This document shows positions 1-7,176 of a stretch of DNA of 12,821 nucleotides, in pieces (within the stretch, counting starts at the first letter, position 1; the number at the start of each line of letters is the position of its first letter). The notes below the pieces were generated by a model. That model was not told the DNA's origin and made no database searches. It worked only from the letters and a program-made list of their open reading frames with translations. Both the position numbers and the translations under genes were made by a program. The stretch comes from CAZCBJ01 sp964496705 (GTDB taxonomy: Bacteria > Chloroflexota > Anaerolineae > Anaerolineales > Anaerolineaceae): NCBI GenBank assembly GCA_964496705.1, contig CAZCBJ010000103.1, forward strand, positions 1 to 12,821, written 5' to 3'.

Positions 1-1581
1 GATGGTCAGGAAGCAATCCCCCTTCTCGAAGGGCAGCTCCCGGGCATCTGGGTTCAGGCCATTTCGCCAGATGGGACAAAGGTGCTTCTGATTGTCGATG
101 ACACGCCGTTCCGCTGGCTGGACGGTGATTTTTCCAGCCCGCAAAAATCGAACCTTTTCACCCTCTCGCTCGAGGACGGTTTGCTCTCCAACCTGACGGA
201 CACCGATGGGAAAGACCTCTACCCCAGTTGGTCTCCGGATGGAAAAGCGGTCGCATTTACGTCAGGTGGAAACATCATGCGAGTGAACATCGATGGAAGC
301 GGCCTGACCAGACTAACCCGTGACGGGATCAGCGCCGCGCCGAAATGGTCGCCAGACGGGAAGTCGATCGCCTTCCTTCGCCGCTATTCCTACGCAAAAT
401 CTCATATTTATCTGATGACCGCTGACGGCAGCGATGTCCAACAACTCACCTCAGGAGAGGCGGCCGATGGCTGGCTGGAAAACATAGCCTGGTCACCAGA
501 CGGGCAGTATCTGGCTTTCTCCAGAACTGTTTTTGACCCCCGTTTGGGCGATCCTGACAGCGGCGCCTTGTTTCTACTCCACATGCCAACCGGCAAGTTG
601 ATCCAGCATTCCAACATGGTCTCCAAAATGCCAGTGTGGTCACCGGACGGCTCAAAACTGGCCTATTCGACCGGTGATACTTGCGTACCGTGCGCTAACA
701 GCCTGATATTCATTGACATAACCAGCAATGACGGAAGCCTACTGGTATCTTATCAAAACCAGGCGTTCGATAATATCGGCTGGTCACCCGATGGACGGGC
801 TATCCAATATTCAGCCTGGGGTTGGGAGAATAACCGGTCCAGGTATACAACGCGTCTCGTGGATATAAATTCAGGGGCATTTCTCGAAACCTGGGATGAG
901 GTCAGGTTTTTCCACTGGCTGCCGCAGCCGATCAACCGCAAGACTGCGGTTGCGGACTGCCCGGCAGGGGCTTCCAAACTGAGTGAGGGTGAGCAAGCCA
1001 TCCTTGCACCCGACCGGCCCACCAACCCGTTGCGCGCTTTCCCAGGACGCAAGTCGTACCAGATGACTGAGATCCAGCAGGGCATGCTGTTAAAGTTGAT
1101 CGCCCGCGCTTGCTCTCCGGAGCGCATCTACTGGCTGGTATCGCTGCCAGACGGAACCCGGGGCTGGACTGCTGAAGGCGACGGAAAAGTCTCCTGGTTG
1201 ATCCCGTACAGCGGGCAAGCACTTCCCACCCTTGGCCCTGGAAGTTGCACGAACAAGGCTGACTTTGTCACCGATGTGACCATACCCGATTACGCCAATA
1301 TTCCAGCAGGTGAAAAGTTTACCAAGACATGGCGATTGAAAAACAGCGGCACCTGTACGTGGACGACGCAATATACCTGGCGGTTGATTGTCGGGGATGC
1401 CTTCGGCGCGCCTACCAGAATTCCGCTCGACCGTGAAGTGTTACCCGGTCAAGAACTTGATATTTCCGTGGAATTTACTGCCCCCGGCTCAACAGCAAGT
1501 TATTCGAACAACTGGCAGATGCATGACCCGTCCGGCAATCCATTTGGAACGAAGCCGTTTCTGAGTTTTGTTGTTCCATAA
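1..1581 (+). CDS. PD40 beta-propeller protein with SH3-like and NBR1-type Ig-like C-terminal domains (5' partial)
   Basis: The frame is open from base 1, so the start lies outside the window; a GTG at 82 is only an internal codon. The visible 526 residues contain about six TolB/PD40-type blades built around SPDG motifs (residues about 20-275, for example WSPDGK and WSPDGQ), a bacterial SH3-like segment (about 320-405, ending in a GW-T/AEGD-type stretch), and a C-terminal domain (about 414-526) with the TKTWRLKNSGTCTW signature of NBR1-type Ig-like domains. Such blade plus SH3b plus NBR1-Ig architectures are common in Anaerolineae envelope proteins (family knowledge). Paired cysteines in the SH3 and Ig parts suggest folding outside the cytoplasm (inference). 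The likely role is protein or glycan binding at the cell surface; no enzyme motif is visible. The signal peptide or anchor would be in the missing N-terminus. Confidence 0.88.
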   Translation, partial: DGQEAIPLLEGQLPGIWVQAISPDGTKVLLIVDDTPFRWLDGDFSSPQKSNLFTLSLEDGLLSNLTDTDGKDLYPSWSPDGKAVAFTSGGNIMRVNIDGSGLTRLTRDGISAAPKWSPDGKSIAFLRRYSYAKSHIYLMTADGSDVQQLTSGEAADGWLENIAWSPDGQYLAFSRTVFDPRLGDPDSGALFLLHMPTGKLIQHSNMVSKMPVWSPDGSKLAYSTGDTCVPCANSLIFIDITSNDGSLLVSYQNQAFDNIGWSPDGRAIQYSAWGWENNRSRYTTRLVDINSGAFLETWDEVRFFHWLPQPINRKTAVADCPAGASKLSEGEQAILAPDRPTNPLRAFPGRKSYQMTEIQQGMLLKLIARACSPERIYWLVSLPDGTRGWTAEGDGKVSWLIPYSGQALPTLGPGSCTNKADFVTDVTIPDYANIPAGEKFTKTWRLKNSGTCTWTTQYTWRLIVGDAFGAPTRIPLDREVLPGQELDISVEFTAPGSTASYSNNWQMHDPSGNPFGTKPFLSFVVP

Positions 1582-1597
1582 ACATAACCCTTGACAA

Positions 1598-1626
1598 TTC
1601 ACACAATTTATACGCTGTGCTATAAT
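1598..1626 (+). promoter_or_regulatory. Sigma-70-type extended -10 promoter of the RRM gene
   Basis: A -35 box TTCACA (1598-1603, 5 of 6 to consensus) is separated by 17 bases from a perfect TATAAT (1621-1626), with TG at 1618-1619 giving an extended -10. The predicted start of transcription is about 1633 (a G), which leaves a leader of about 100 nt before the ATG at 1736. Long leaders are typical of cold-shock-type RNA-binding protein genes, but no thermosensor structure was established here. Confidence 0.75.
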
Positions 1627-1724
1627 TCTTCTGTCCACATTCGCAAGTCGAAGTTGCTAGTATGGTGTTTTTTTGCTCGCCCTCGATGTTGCATGGGGAA
1701 ATCATATCCGTTATTTTGAGAAAG

Positions 1725-1729
1725 AAGGA
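1725..1729 (+). promoter_or_regulatory. Ribosome binding site fixing the RRM start
   Basis: AAGGA lies 6 bases before the ATG at 1736. This supports that start over an in-frame TTG at 1673, which has no comparable site and would add 21 residues in front of the RRM fold. Confidence 0.75.
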
Positions 1730-1735
1730 AGAAAG

Positions 1736-2059
1736 ATGAATCTGTACGTCGGCAATTTGCCTTTCAACGCAACCGAGGACGAAGTCCGGGAATTGTTCGC
1801 GGCTTACGGGGAAGTCACCTCCGTGGCCATCATCAAAGACAAGTTCAGCGGGAAGTCGCGCGGATTTGCCTTTGTGGAGATGCCTGATGAAGCTGCTCAG
1901 AAAGCCATTCAAGGCCTCAACAACAAGGACTTCAAAGGCCGCGCCATGACCGTCAATCAGGCTCGCCCGCGCGAAGAACGCGGCGGCTACGGCGGACGTG
2001 GTGGTGGCGGCTACGACCGCCGCGGCCCGGGTGGTGGACGCCCGCGCAACGACCGCTAA
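1736..2059 (+). CDS. RRM-domain RNA-binding protein with Gly/Arg-rich tail
   Basis: This is a 107-residue protein consisting of one RNA recognition motif followed by an RGG-like tail. RNP2 is LYVGNL (residues 3-8) and RNP1 is the SRGFAFVEM stretch (41-49), so the aromatic residues that stack on RNA bases are present. The tail (about 80-107) is almost only Gly, Arg, Tyr, Asp and Pro. The size and layout match the small single-RRM proteins of cyanobacteria and Chloroflexota, which bind single-stranded RNA and are often cold-induced (family knowledge). It is monocistronic: an extended -10 promoter upstream and a strong intrinsic terminator right after the stop. The exact RNA targets cannot be told from sequence. 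Confidence 0.95.
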   Translation: MNLYVGNLPFNATEDEVRELFAAYGEVTSVAIIKDKFSGKSRGFAFVEMPDEAAQKAIQGLNNKDFKGRAMTVNQARPREERGGYGGRGGGGYDRRGPGGGRPRNDR

Positions 2060-2078
2060 ACGCATTCACATAATGGTC

Positions 2079-2113
2079 GAGAGCCACGGAAACCGTGGCT
2101 CTCATTTTTTTTT
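2079..2113 (+). terminator. Intrinsic terminator of the RRM gene
   Basis: A perfect 11-bp stem (arms 2079-2089 and 2093-2103, GAGAGCCACGG and its complement) encloses a 3-base AAA loop and is followed by A and nine Ts (2105-2113). The polarity of the T tract fits the plus-strand gene that ends at 2059; there is no T tract for the convergent gene on the other strand. Confidence 0.94.
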
Positions 2114-2221
2114 GTTCGCACCCCGTTAGGTGTGAAGCTGGTATGATCTTAGCAGATTATTGGCAGCCTCGCTTGACGGCTGGACGGTGATTGGCCTACG
2201 ATCAGCCTGCGTTCGCCGGAC

Positions 2222-3321
2222 TCACAAATTCATGTACTCTTCCAATGCCGCCAGCAACGCTTCGACATCACTCATCTGGATCTCGCCCATGTGAGCAATG
2301 CGGAAGGTCTTGTCCTTCCATGCGCCGTATCCATTCGAGATGCGCATCCCGCGCTGGAGCAGGAATTTGTTCAACGCAGAGATATCCCAACCGTGACTGT
2401 TTTGAATGGTCGAGACCGTTTTGGAGCGGAACGCTTCGGGCTGCATGGGTTGCATCCCATGCTCGATCATCCAGGTCTGCGTGCGCTCCGCCATGGCGGC
2501 ATGGCGGGCAAACCGATTTTCCAGCCCCTCGGCAAAGATGCGATCCAATTGGACATCCAGGGCATAGATCAAGGGCATCACCGGGGTCATCGGCGTGGAA
2601 TCCTTCAGGCGGTGTTTTTCCATACGCAGCAGATCAAAATACCAACCGCGGTTGCTGACACTCTCAGCTTTTTTCATCGCACGGTCGCTGACGCCTGCCA
2701 TGGAAAGGCCTGGCGGCAGGGCCAGGCATTTCTGCGAAGATGTCAACAAAAAGTCAATGCCCCATCCATCCATNNNNNNNNNNNNNNNNNNNNNNNNNNN
2801 NNNNNNNNNNNNAGCACCCCGCCCAGTGAAGAGACAGCATCCACCAGGATGAGCGTTTCGGGGCTGACTTCATGCACCACTTTGCACTGATCTTTGACCG
2901 GTGATTCGGCCCCGGTCGAAGTCTCATTGTGCACGATGGTCACCACTTCATAATGTTTCTTGCGCAGGGCTTCAGCCAATTGATCAGGCGTGACGCCGGT
3001 TCCCCATTCGGCATCCAGACGGTCCACCTGCTTGCCGTTGGTGACCGCCACTTCATGCCAGCGTTCAGAGAAAGCACCGTTCACACAGGATAAAACGGTC
3101 GATTCGGCAAAATTGCGAATTCCCGCCTCCTGCATACCCGAACCGGAATGGGTGCCCTGAAAAACGCGGAATTGGGTGTATAGCAGCTTGCGCAGCCGTT
3201 CTTCCGTGCTTCGAAAAAGGGCTTCAAAATCCTTGCTGCGGTGCGGCATCATCGGCTTGGCCTGCGCGGCCAAAACCTCAGGAGCCACATCCACTGGACC
3301 GGGGACAAACATCGGGGACAT
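2222..3321 (-). CDS. Class-V PLP-dependent aminotransferase (alanine/serine-glyoxylate type), interrupted by an N run
   Basis: Two minus-strand frames, one 5' of the N run (start ATG 3321) and one 3' of it (ending with TGA at 2222-2224), together make one class-V aminotransferase of about 360 residues. The N-terminal part shows FVPGPV near the start, the phosphate-binding GTHSGSGMQEA region, and DAVSSLGG, whose Asp contacts the PLP ring. The C-terminal part has SSQKCLALPPG with the Schiff-base Lys (codon 2729-2731) and FRIAHMG, the family's substrate-carboxylate Arg motif. Members transaminate alanine or serine with glyoxylate, or ureidoglycine in purine breakdown; the sequence alone does not decide. 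The start is well supported by AAGGAGGT (3331-3338) 9 bases upstream. The two halves are out of phase across exactly 39 Ns, so the N count is probably not the true gap. It may be co-transcribed with the two minus-strand genes upstream. Confidence 0.9.
2774..2812. other. Assembly gap (39 Ns) inside the aminotransferase gene
   Basis: Thirty-nine unresolved bases fall between the GGV that follows DAVSSL and the MDGWGID that precedes the PLP lysine. The reading frame needs a gap of 3k+1 bases and 39 does not satisfy this. In class-V relatives only a few residues separate the two motifs, so perhaps about 7 bases are really missing (inference from the usual spacing). Confidence 0.97.
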
Positions 3322-3402
3322 GAAAAGGTTACCTCCTTATGAGTATTAAATTTTTAGTAAGAAAGGCGGGTGATAAAGAAGGCGGAACTTCTATCAGTCT
3401 TT

Positions 3403-3627
3403 TTAGCGCAGAAAGAATGAGAGCGCCACCAGCAGCGCAATGGCTGAAACGGCCATGATGCCAATTTTCTTGAGATCCCGGATGACATAAGCATAATCCG
3501 GATTGAACTCATAACTGGTCAATGATGCCGGGCGTGGACGCGGTGAAGGTGATGTTGCGGGGGTTACGGTGACGGGCGATTTGACAGCAGCGGCGCTTGG
3601 GGCGCGGCGTTTTTGTTTTTTTGCCAT
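3403..3627 (-). CDS. Small single-pass membrane protein of unknown function
   Basis: This is a 74-residue protein I do not recognise. It has a very basic N-terminus (KKQKRR), a Pro/Thr/Ser/Ala-rich low-complexity stretch (about 14-36), a short conserved-looking segment with YEFNPDYAYVIRDLKK (about 39-54), and one hydrophobic helix (about 55-73) at the extreme C-terminus. The charge pattern suggests an N-terminus in the cytoplasm. AAGGAG (3639-3644) lies 11 bases before the ATG. It sits 96 bases after the sortase and 81 bases before the aminotransferase on the same strand, so an operon is possible. There is no LPXTG-like motif, so it is not an obvious sortase substrate. Confidence 0.68.
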   Translation of the reverse strand: MAKKQKRRAPSAAAVKSPVTVTPATSPSPRPRPASLTSYEFNPDYAYVIRDLKKIGIMAVSAIALLVALSFFLR

Positions 3628-3723
3628 GAACGAAAAAACTCCTTAACTTGTTCCACCTGGAGAAATTTCAGGAGCCAACCCCGTCAACTCTTCTGGTGGT
3701 AACCCTGATGATACCCGCTTATC

Positions 3724-4668
3724 TCATTTCTGTAAATAGCCGCGCACGACGATGCGTTTGTCATCCACCAGATAAGGATAGCAGGAAATCAGCGTCACAG
3801 CGCTATCCTGGGTCGGCGCCATCACTTCCACCTGCGTCGGCTCGACGATGGTGGTATTGTTAACAATATACGTGAAGGTGCGCTGGTTTGTAAAAATGAT
3901 GATCTGATCCCCTTTAACCAGCTGATCCAGGTTGCGGAAGATCTCACCAAAAACATCATTGTGCGCTGAGAGAACCAGATTACCGATCGCTCCGGGATTG
4001 GGACTGCCAATGTGGGTTCCCACACCCTTTTTCAACTGCTCCCAGCCATCCCCCATTACGATCGGCGCGTCCACCCCGATGGCTGGGATCTGGATGCGCA
4101 CAGCCTGTTCCGGGCTGGAGGTGGGCACCGGCAAGGCTGCCAGCGCCTGCACCAACGGCTTGAGATGGGCTGGTATTTCTGCTTCGTTGGGCTGCACACC
4201 TCCCGGTGAATTGGGCGGAGTGTGACCGGAGGGCAGGATCACCGCCGTGATCAACGGCGTGGGGGTAAAAGTAGGCTGCACCAGCGCCATGGAGACTTCC
4301 TGGTTCAGCGTGCGCAGCAGCGAAACGCCGTTGAACAACACAAATAACAGACCGATAACGGCGACAACTTCAATCAAAACCAGTACCCGGTCCAGCCAGG
4401 TGCTGGGTCTGCGCGATTTCTTCGGGCTGCGGCTGCGATTGAGGGAGTCGCTGGTCTCCTCTCCATTCTCATCATCGGCTGTTTCGGTCAAAACCTCGCT
4501 GCGCAGACTATGCAGCGGCGCAGCCGCTGGCGGTGGCTCAACCATGATCAAGCGCCCCGACCGGCGGTAATGCTCCAGGCGCGCCTGCCGCTCTGCCCGC
4601 CGCCGCTCAATCAGCAATTGGCGCAGTTCCTCAGTGGATAAATCATCAACAGATCGTGTTTGCGGCAA
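3724..4668 (-). CDS. Membrane-anchored sortase family transpeptidase
   Basis: Sortases cut a sorting signal in an exported protein and join it to an amine nucleophile on the cell surface. From the chosen TTG start the protein has 314 residues: a charged cytoplasmic region rich in Glu/Arg (about 10-90), one transmembrane helix (about 95-118), a Pro/Thr linker (about 130-165), and the sortase barrel (about 190-314). The catalytic triad is visible as His236 (LSAHND), Cys296 (TLISCYP, the TLxTC-type motif) and Arg305 (DDKRIVVRG). The frame extends to an ATG at 4770, but that would overlap the divergent phzF-type gene and lie upstream of the TATAAT at 4693-4698; TTG 4668 with AGAGGT 7 bases upstream is the better start. 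The fold resembles class D/E-like sortases; the exact class is not decided. No LPXTG-type substrate is encoded in the window. Confidence 0.9.
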   Translation of the reverse strand: MPQTRSVDDLSTEELRQLLIERRRAERQARLEHYRRSGRLIMVEPPPAAAPLHSLRSEVLTETADDENGEETSDSLNRSRSPKKSRRPSTWLDRVLVLIEVVAVIGLLFVLFNGVSLLRTLNQEVSMALVQPTFTPTPLITAVILPSGHTPPNSPGGVQPNEAEIPAHLKPLVQALAALPVPTSSPEQAVRIQIPAIGVDAPIVMGDGWEQLKKGVGTHIGSPNPGAIGNLVLSAHNDVFGEIFRNLDQLVKGDQIIIFTNQRTFTYIVNNTTIVEPTQVEVMAPTQDSAVTLISCYPYLVDDKRIVVRGYLQK

Positions 4669-4675
4669 AGAAGAT

Positions 4676-4681
4676 ACCTCT
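4676..4681 (-). promoter_or_regulatory. Ribosome binding site deciding the sortase TTG start
   Basis: Read on the minus strand this is AGAGGT, 7 bases before TTG at 4668-4666. Together with the -10 box just upstream it argues for a non-ATG start and a leader of only about 18 nt. Confidence 0.55.
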
Positions 4682-4692
4682 AACCTGTTAAA

Positions 4693-4698
4693 ATTATA
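4693..4698 (-). promoter_or_regulatory. -10 box of the sortase gene
   Basis: A perfect TATAAT on the minus strand gives a predicted transcription start at about 4686 (an A on that strand). I see no good -35 box at 16-18 bases, so the call rests on the -10 alone and on its position just before the start codon. Confidence 0.5.
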
Positions 4699-4752
4699 CA
4701 CGATCTGTTCGGATGCTTTGTCGGAAAGTCTGCAGTCAAAAACCATATTTTC

Positions 4753-4757
4753 AGGAG
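4753..4757 (+). promoter_or_regulatory. Ribosome binding site of the PhzF-family gene
   Basis: AGGAG lies 5 bases before the ATG at 4763. It favours this start over an upstream in-frame ATG at 4634, which would add 43 residues lacking family similarity and would lie inside the divergent sortase gene. Confidence 0.75.
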
Positions 4758-4762
4758 CTCGT

Positions 4763-5566
4763 ATGTCCATACCCCTCTTTCAAGTGGATGCATTTACCAG
4801 TCAGCCCTTTCAAGGTAATCCAGCCGGAGTTTGTTTTCTGGATCAACCCATGCCGGAGGCCCGCATGCAGTCGGTGGCTGCTGAGATGAACCTCTCCGAA
4901 ACCGCCTTTTTGCTGCCTGAAAGCGACGGCTTCCGCCTGCGCTGGTTCACACCCGCCGTGGAAGTGGATTTGTGCGGGCACGCCACGCTGGCCAGCGCCC
5001 ACGCATTGTGGCAGAGCGGCCGTCTGCCTGCCGGCCAAATGGCGCGTTTTCATACCCGCAGCGGCCTGCTCACCGCTCAACAGGTGCAGGTCGAGGGCCA
5101 AACCTGGATTGAGTTGAACTTTCCAGCCAATCCGGTGAAAACGGTTCAACCGCCAGTCGGATTGCTGGAATCATTGGGCTTGCAGGCAAAATTTGTCGGA
5201 CGCAGCAAGTTTGATTACCTAATCGAAGCCAGCGACGAGTCGACCGTGCGCAGCCTGCATCCTGATTTCGAAGCCCTGAAAAAGATCGATGTGCGCGGTG
5301 TCATCGTCACCAGTCGTTCGACTCAGCCAGGTGTGGATTTTATCTCGCGCTTCTTCGCCCCGCGCGTTGGCGTGCCCGAAGACCCGGTGACCGGTTCAGC
5401 TCATACCAGCCTGGCGCCCTTCTGGGCAGACCGCCTGCGCAAAGAACGCATGTGCGCCCATCAGGTATCCGCTCGCGGCGGGATTCTATGGGTTCACATG
5501 GATGGAGAGCGCGTGCGCATCGCCGGTCAGGCGGTCACCGTATTTTGCGCTGAGCTGCTCCTCTGA
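4763..5566 (+). CDS. PhzF-family isomerase/epimerase
   Basis: This is a 267-residue member of the PhzF family (diaminopimelate-epimerase fold), close to the family's usual length of about 260-300. It starts directly with the FQVDAFT strand typical of the family. Visible motifs are GNPAGV (about 18-23), NLSETAF with the catalytic Glu46 (Glu45 in Pseudomonas PhzF), VDLCGHATLA (68-77), and EDPVTGSAH with Asp207 in the second half. PhzF isomerises trans-2,3-dihydro-3-hydroxyanthranilate in phenazine synthesis, but most family members are stand-alone enzymes of unknown substrate, and no other phenazine gene is present here. A general isomerase role is therefore all that can be claimed. It is divergent from the sortase gene and no clear promoter of its own was found. 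Confidence 0.93.
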   Translation: MSIPLFQVDAFTSQPFQGNPAGVCFLDQPMPEARMQSVAAEMNLSETAFLLPESDGFRLRWFTPAVEVDLCGHATLASAHALWQSGRLPAGQMARFHTRSGLLTAQQVQVEGQTWIELNFPANPVKTVQPPVGLLESLGLQAKFVGRSKFDYLIEASDESTVRSLHPDFEALKKIDVRGVIVTSRSTQPGVDFISRFFAPRVGVPEDPVTGSAHTSLAPFWADRLRKERMCAHQVSARGGILWVHMDGERVRIAGQAVTVFCAELLL

Positions 5567-5627
5567 GTATTGTGTAAACAAAGTTCTGCCAAAAAAAGCC
5601 CGGACTCTCTTCAGTCGCTGCGCTCCT

Positions 5628-5656
5628 TCAGGGATTCACGCAGGGTGATTCCCTGA
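5628..5656. repeat. Inverted repeat (hairpin) in the phzF-SDR intergenic gap
   Basis: Arms TCAGGGATTCA (5628-5638) and TGATTCCCTGA (5646-5656) pair over 11 positions with one mismatch around a 7-base loop. It lies between two convergent genes, so it may help end transcription in either direction, but no adjacent T tract is present. The rest of the gap 5567-5761 holds no ORF that I can support. Confidence 0.6.
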
Positions 5657-5761
5657 GCGGATTTGATCAGAGCTTCTCATGCGCAGCACCCCAAAGCGAA
5701 GGGACTACCCACGATTGGTTTACAAAACTTTGGCGACATAGTACTGAGTTCCAGGCGCAAT

Positions 5762-6631
5762 TTACAGAGCGGTCATCTTCTCGCTGATCCGCCACAATCG
5801 CTGCGCAATTTGCAGATCGTGAGAAAGGCGTGAGGATTTCGCCGGCTTACAGTTCACGTAATAACCGCCCGTCTTTCCGGTCATTTCGCCCGCACTGGCG
5901 AGGAAAACCGGTGTGCGCGCACCTTCCTCTGGCGAAAGCGTCACCAAGTGTGACAATTTAAAAATTCGATCATAGAATCCGCCGTTCGAACGCCCAAAAT
6001 TGGTGGCCACATATCCCGGATGCAAGGCATTGGCGGTCAGCCGGGTTGGGTCAACGCGCCGCGCCAGCTCATAGGTGAACAGGATGTTGGCCAGCTTGGA
6101 TTGACCGTAGGCAAACCATCCGTTGTAAAATCGCTTGTGCTCCAGATCGCCGAAGTTAATCCCCGAAAAAAAATGCGCTGTGGCAGAGACATTGACCACC
6201 CGCGCTGGCGAGCTGGCCAGCAGAACATCCATCAACAGATCCGTGAGAAGAAAATAGCTGAGGTGGTTGAGCGCAAGGTTCATCTCGATCCCCTCTGCGC
6301 TGATCTGGCGGCGGACGAAAAGCGCACCCGCATTATTGATGAGCACATCCAGCCGGTCAAATCGACGACCAAACTCGGCTGCCAGTTGGCGAATCTGCGC
6401 CTGGACCGAAAGATCAGCCACCAGATGATGGATGCTGGAATGATTGGTCTCAAGCTGAAGCCAATCCTTGACGATCGCGGTCTTTTGGGGATTGCGTCCG
6501 ACAATGACCACAGTGGCCCCCCGCCTTGCCAGTTCTAGCGCCGTATACTTGCCGATGCCTTCAGTGGCGCCGGTGATCAAGATGACTTTGCCCCGCAAGC
6601 TGTGACCGCACTCGTCCATATCTCGAATCAT
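5762..6631 (-). CDS. Short-chain dehydrogenase/reductase (retinol-dehydrogenase-like)
   Basis: This is a 289-residue classical SDR-fold oxidoreductase. The nucleotide-binding TGATEGIG is at 20-27, Arg46 after the second strand suggests NADP(H), DL at 73-74 follows the usual position, NNAG is at 99-102, and the catalytic set is Asn122 (LNHL), Ser149 (NVSATAH), Tyr175 and Lys179 (YGQSK). The overall pattern (EGIEMNLALNHLS, LHPGYVATNF) is that of the retinol dehydrogenase / WW-oxidoreductase-like branch that reduces ketones or aldehydes of lipophilic substrates; the real substrate is unknown. The start at 6631 has AGGT about 7 bases upstream; an in-frame ATG at 6619 is an alternative. It is divergent from the YccF-type gene and convergent with the PhzF-type gene. 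Confidence 0.92.
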   Translation of the reverse strand: MIRDMDECGHSLRGKVILITGATEGIGKYTALELARRGATVVIVGRNPQKTAIVKDWLQLETNHSSIHHLVADLSVQAQIRQLAAEFGRRFDRLDVLINNAGALFVRRQISAEGIEMNLALNHLSYFLLTDLLMDVLLASSPARVVNVSATAHFFSGINFGDLEHKRFYNGWFAYGQSKLANILFTYELARRVDPTRLTANALHPGYVATNFGRSNGGFYDRIFKLSHLVTLSPEEGARTPVFLASAGEMTGKTGGYYVNCKPAKSSRLSHDLQIAQRLWRISEKMTAL

Positions 6632-6674
6632 TTCTGCAACCTGTCTGCCATTCCTGCGTATATGGTTGTAGAAA

Positions 6675-6695
6675 CACCAATACCGTTATTTGGTG
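6675..6695. repeat. Short inverted repeat between divergent SDR and YccF genes
   Basis: CACCAA (6675-6680) and TTGGTG (6690-6695) are perfect 6-base arms around a 9-base centre. Its position in the shared upstream region of two divergent genes would suit an operator, but no -10/-35 boxes could be placed nearby and a repeat this short can arise by chance. Confidence 0.3.
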
Positions 6696-6727
6696 GCGTT
6701 AGGAAATACAGGCGGCTGGTTTATTGG

Positions 6728-6733
6728 AAAGGA
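6728..6733 (+). promoter_or_regulatory. Ribosome binding site fixing the YccF start
   Basis: AAAGGA lies 8 bases before ATG 6742. An in-frame TTG at 6724 would overlap this site, so the ATG is preferred. Confidence 0.75.
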
Positions 6734-6741
6734 TAAAAAAA

Positions 6742-7170
6742 ATGACTGACACCATTATCGAACGCAAGAAAAGCCCCGGCTGCCTGTGGCAGATCCTGTG
6801 GTTTGCTTTTATCGGTTGGTGGCTGGGCCAGGCTTGGATGATCGCCGCCTGGTTCTTCATGATCACCATCATCGGCATCCCGGTCGGGATCGCCATGTTG
6901 AACCGCATTCCCAAAGTGATGGCATTGCGAGAGCCGGATGAAAAACTCAAGGTCATCCCGCACGGTGAAGGGCAGGCTGCCACTAGGCCTGTTCAACCCG
7001 TACAGGTGCATTTTGTTCTGCGCGTGATCTACTTCCTGCTGGTCGGCTGGTGGTTGAGCGCCGTGTGGCTCGAAGCCGCATATGCGCTGTGCATGACCTA
7101 TATCGGTGTGCCGGTTGGTTTCTGGATGTTTGACCGGGTTCCAGCTCTGTTGACCCTGCAGCGGGACTGA
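6742..7170 (+). CDS. YccF-domain inner-membrane protein with tandem repeats
   Basis: This is a 142-residue membrane protein built from two copies of the YccF-type inner-membrane component domain. The copies (about 15-62 and 90-138) share the order FIGWWLG/LVGWWLS, an aromatic-rich helix, ITIIGIPVG/MTYIGVPVG, and a closing NRIPKVMAL/DRVPALLTL. A hydrophilic linker (about 63-89) joins them. YccF proteins are widespread but have no firmly established function; a transport or stress role is only guessed in annotation. The stop is 6 bases from the stop of the convergent thioredoxin gene, leaving no room for a separate terminator. Confidence 0.92.
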   Translation: MTDTIIERKKSPGCLWQILWFAFIGWWLGQAWMIAAWFFMITIIGIPVGIAMLNRIPKVMALREPDEKLKVIPHGEGQAATRPVQPVQVHFVLRVIYFLLVGWWLSAVWLEAAYALCMTYIGVPVGFWMFDRVPALLTLQRD

Positions 7171-7176
7171 AGATAC

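Noticed and set aside
1591..1596. Perfect TTGACA as -35 box for the RRM promoter
   Set aside because: It is 24 bases from the TATAAT at 1621, too far; TTCACA at 1598 with 17-base spacing is better.
2114..2221. Terminator for the aminotransferase or an RNA gene in the convergent gap
   Set aside because: Only a 5-bp stem (2164-2168 with 2178-2182) without a T tract is seen, and no tRNA-like folding was found.
4634..4762. N-terminal extension of the PhzF-family protein from ATG 4634
   Set aside because: It lies within the divergent sortase gene and promoter, and the family fold and ribosome site begin at ATG 4763.
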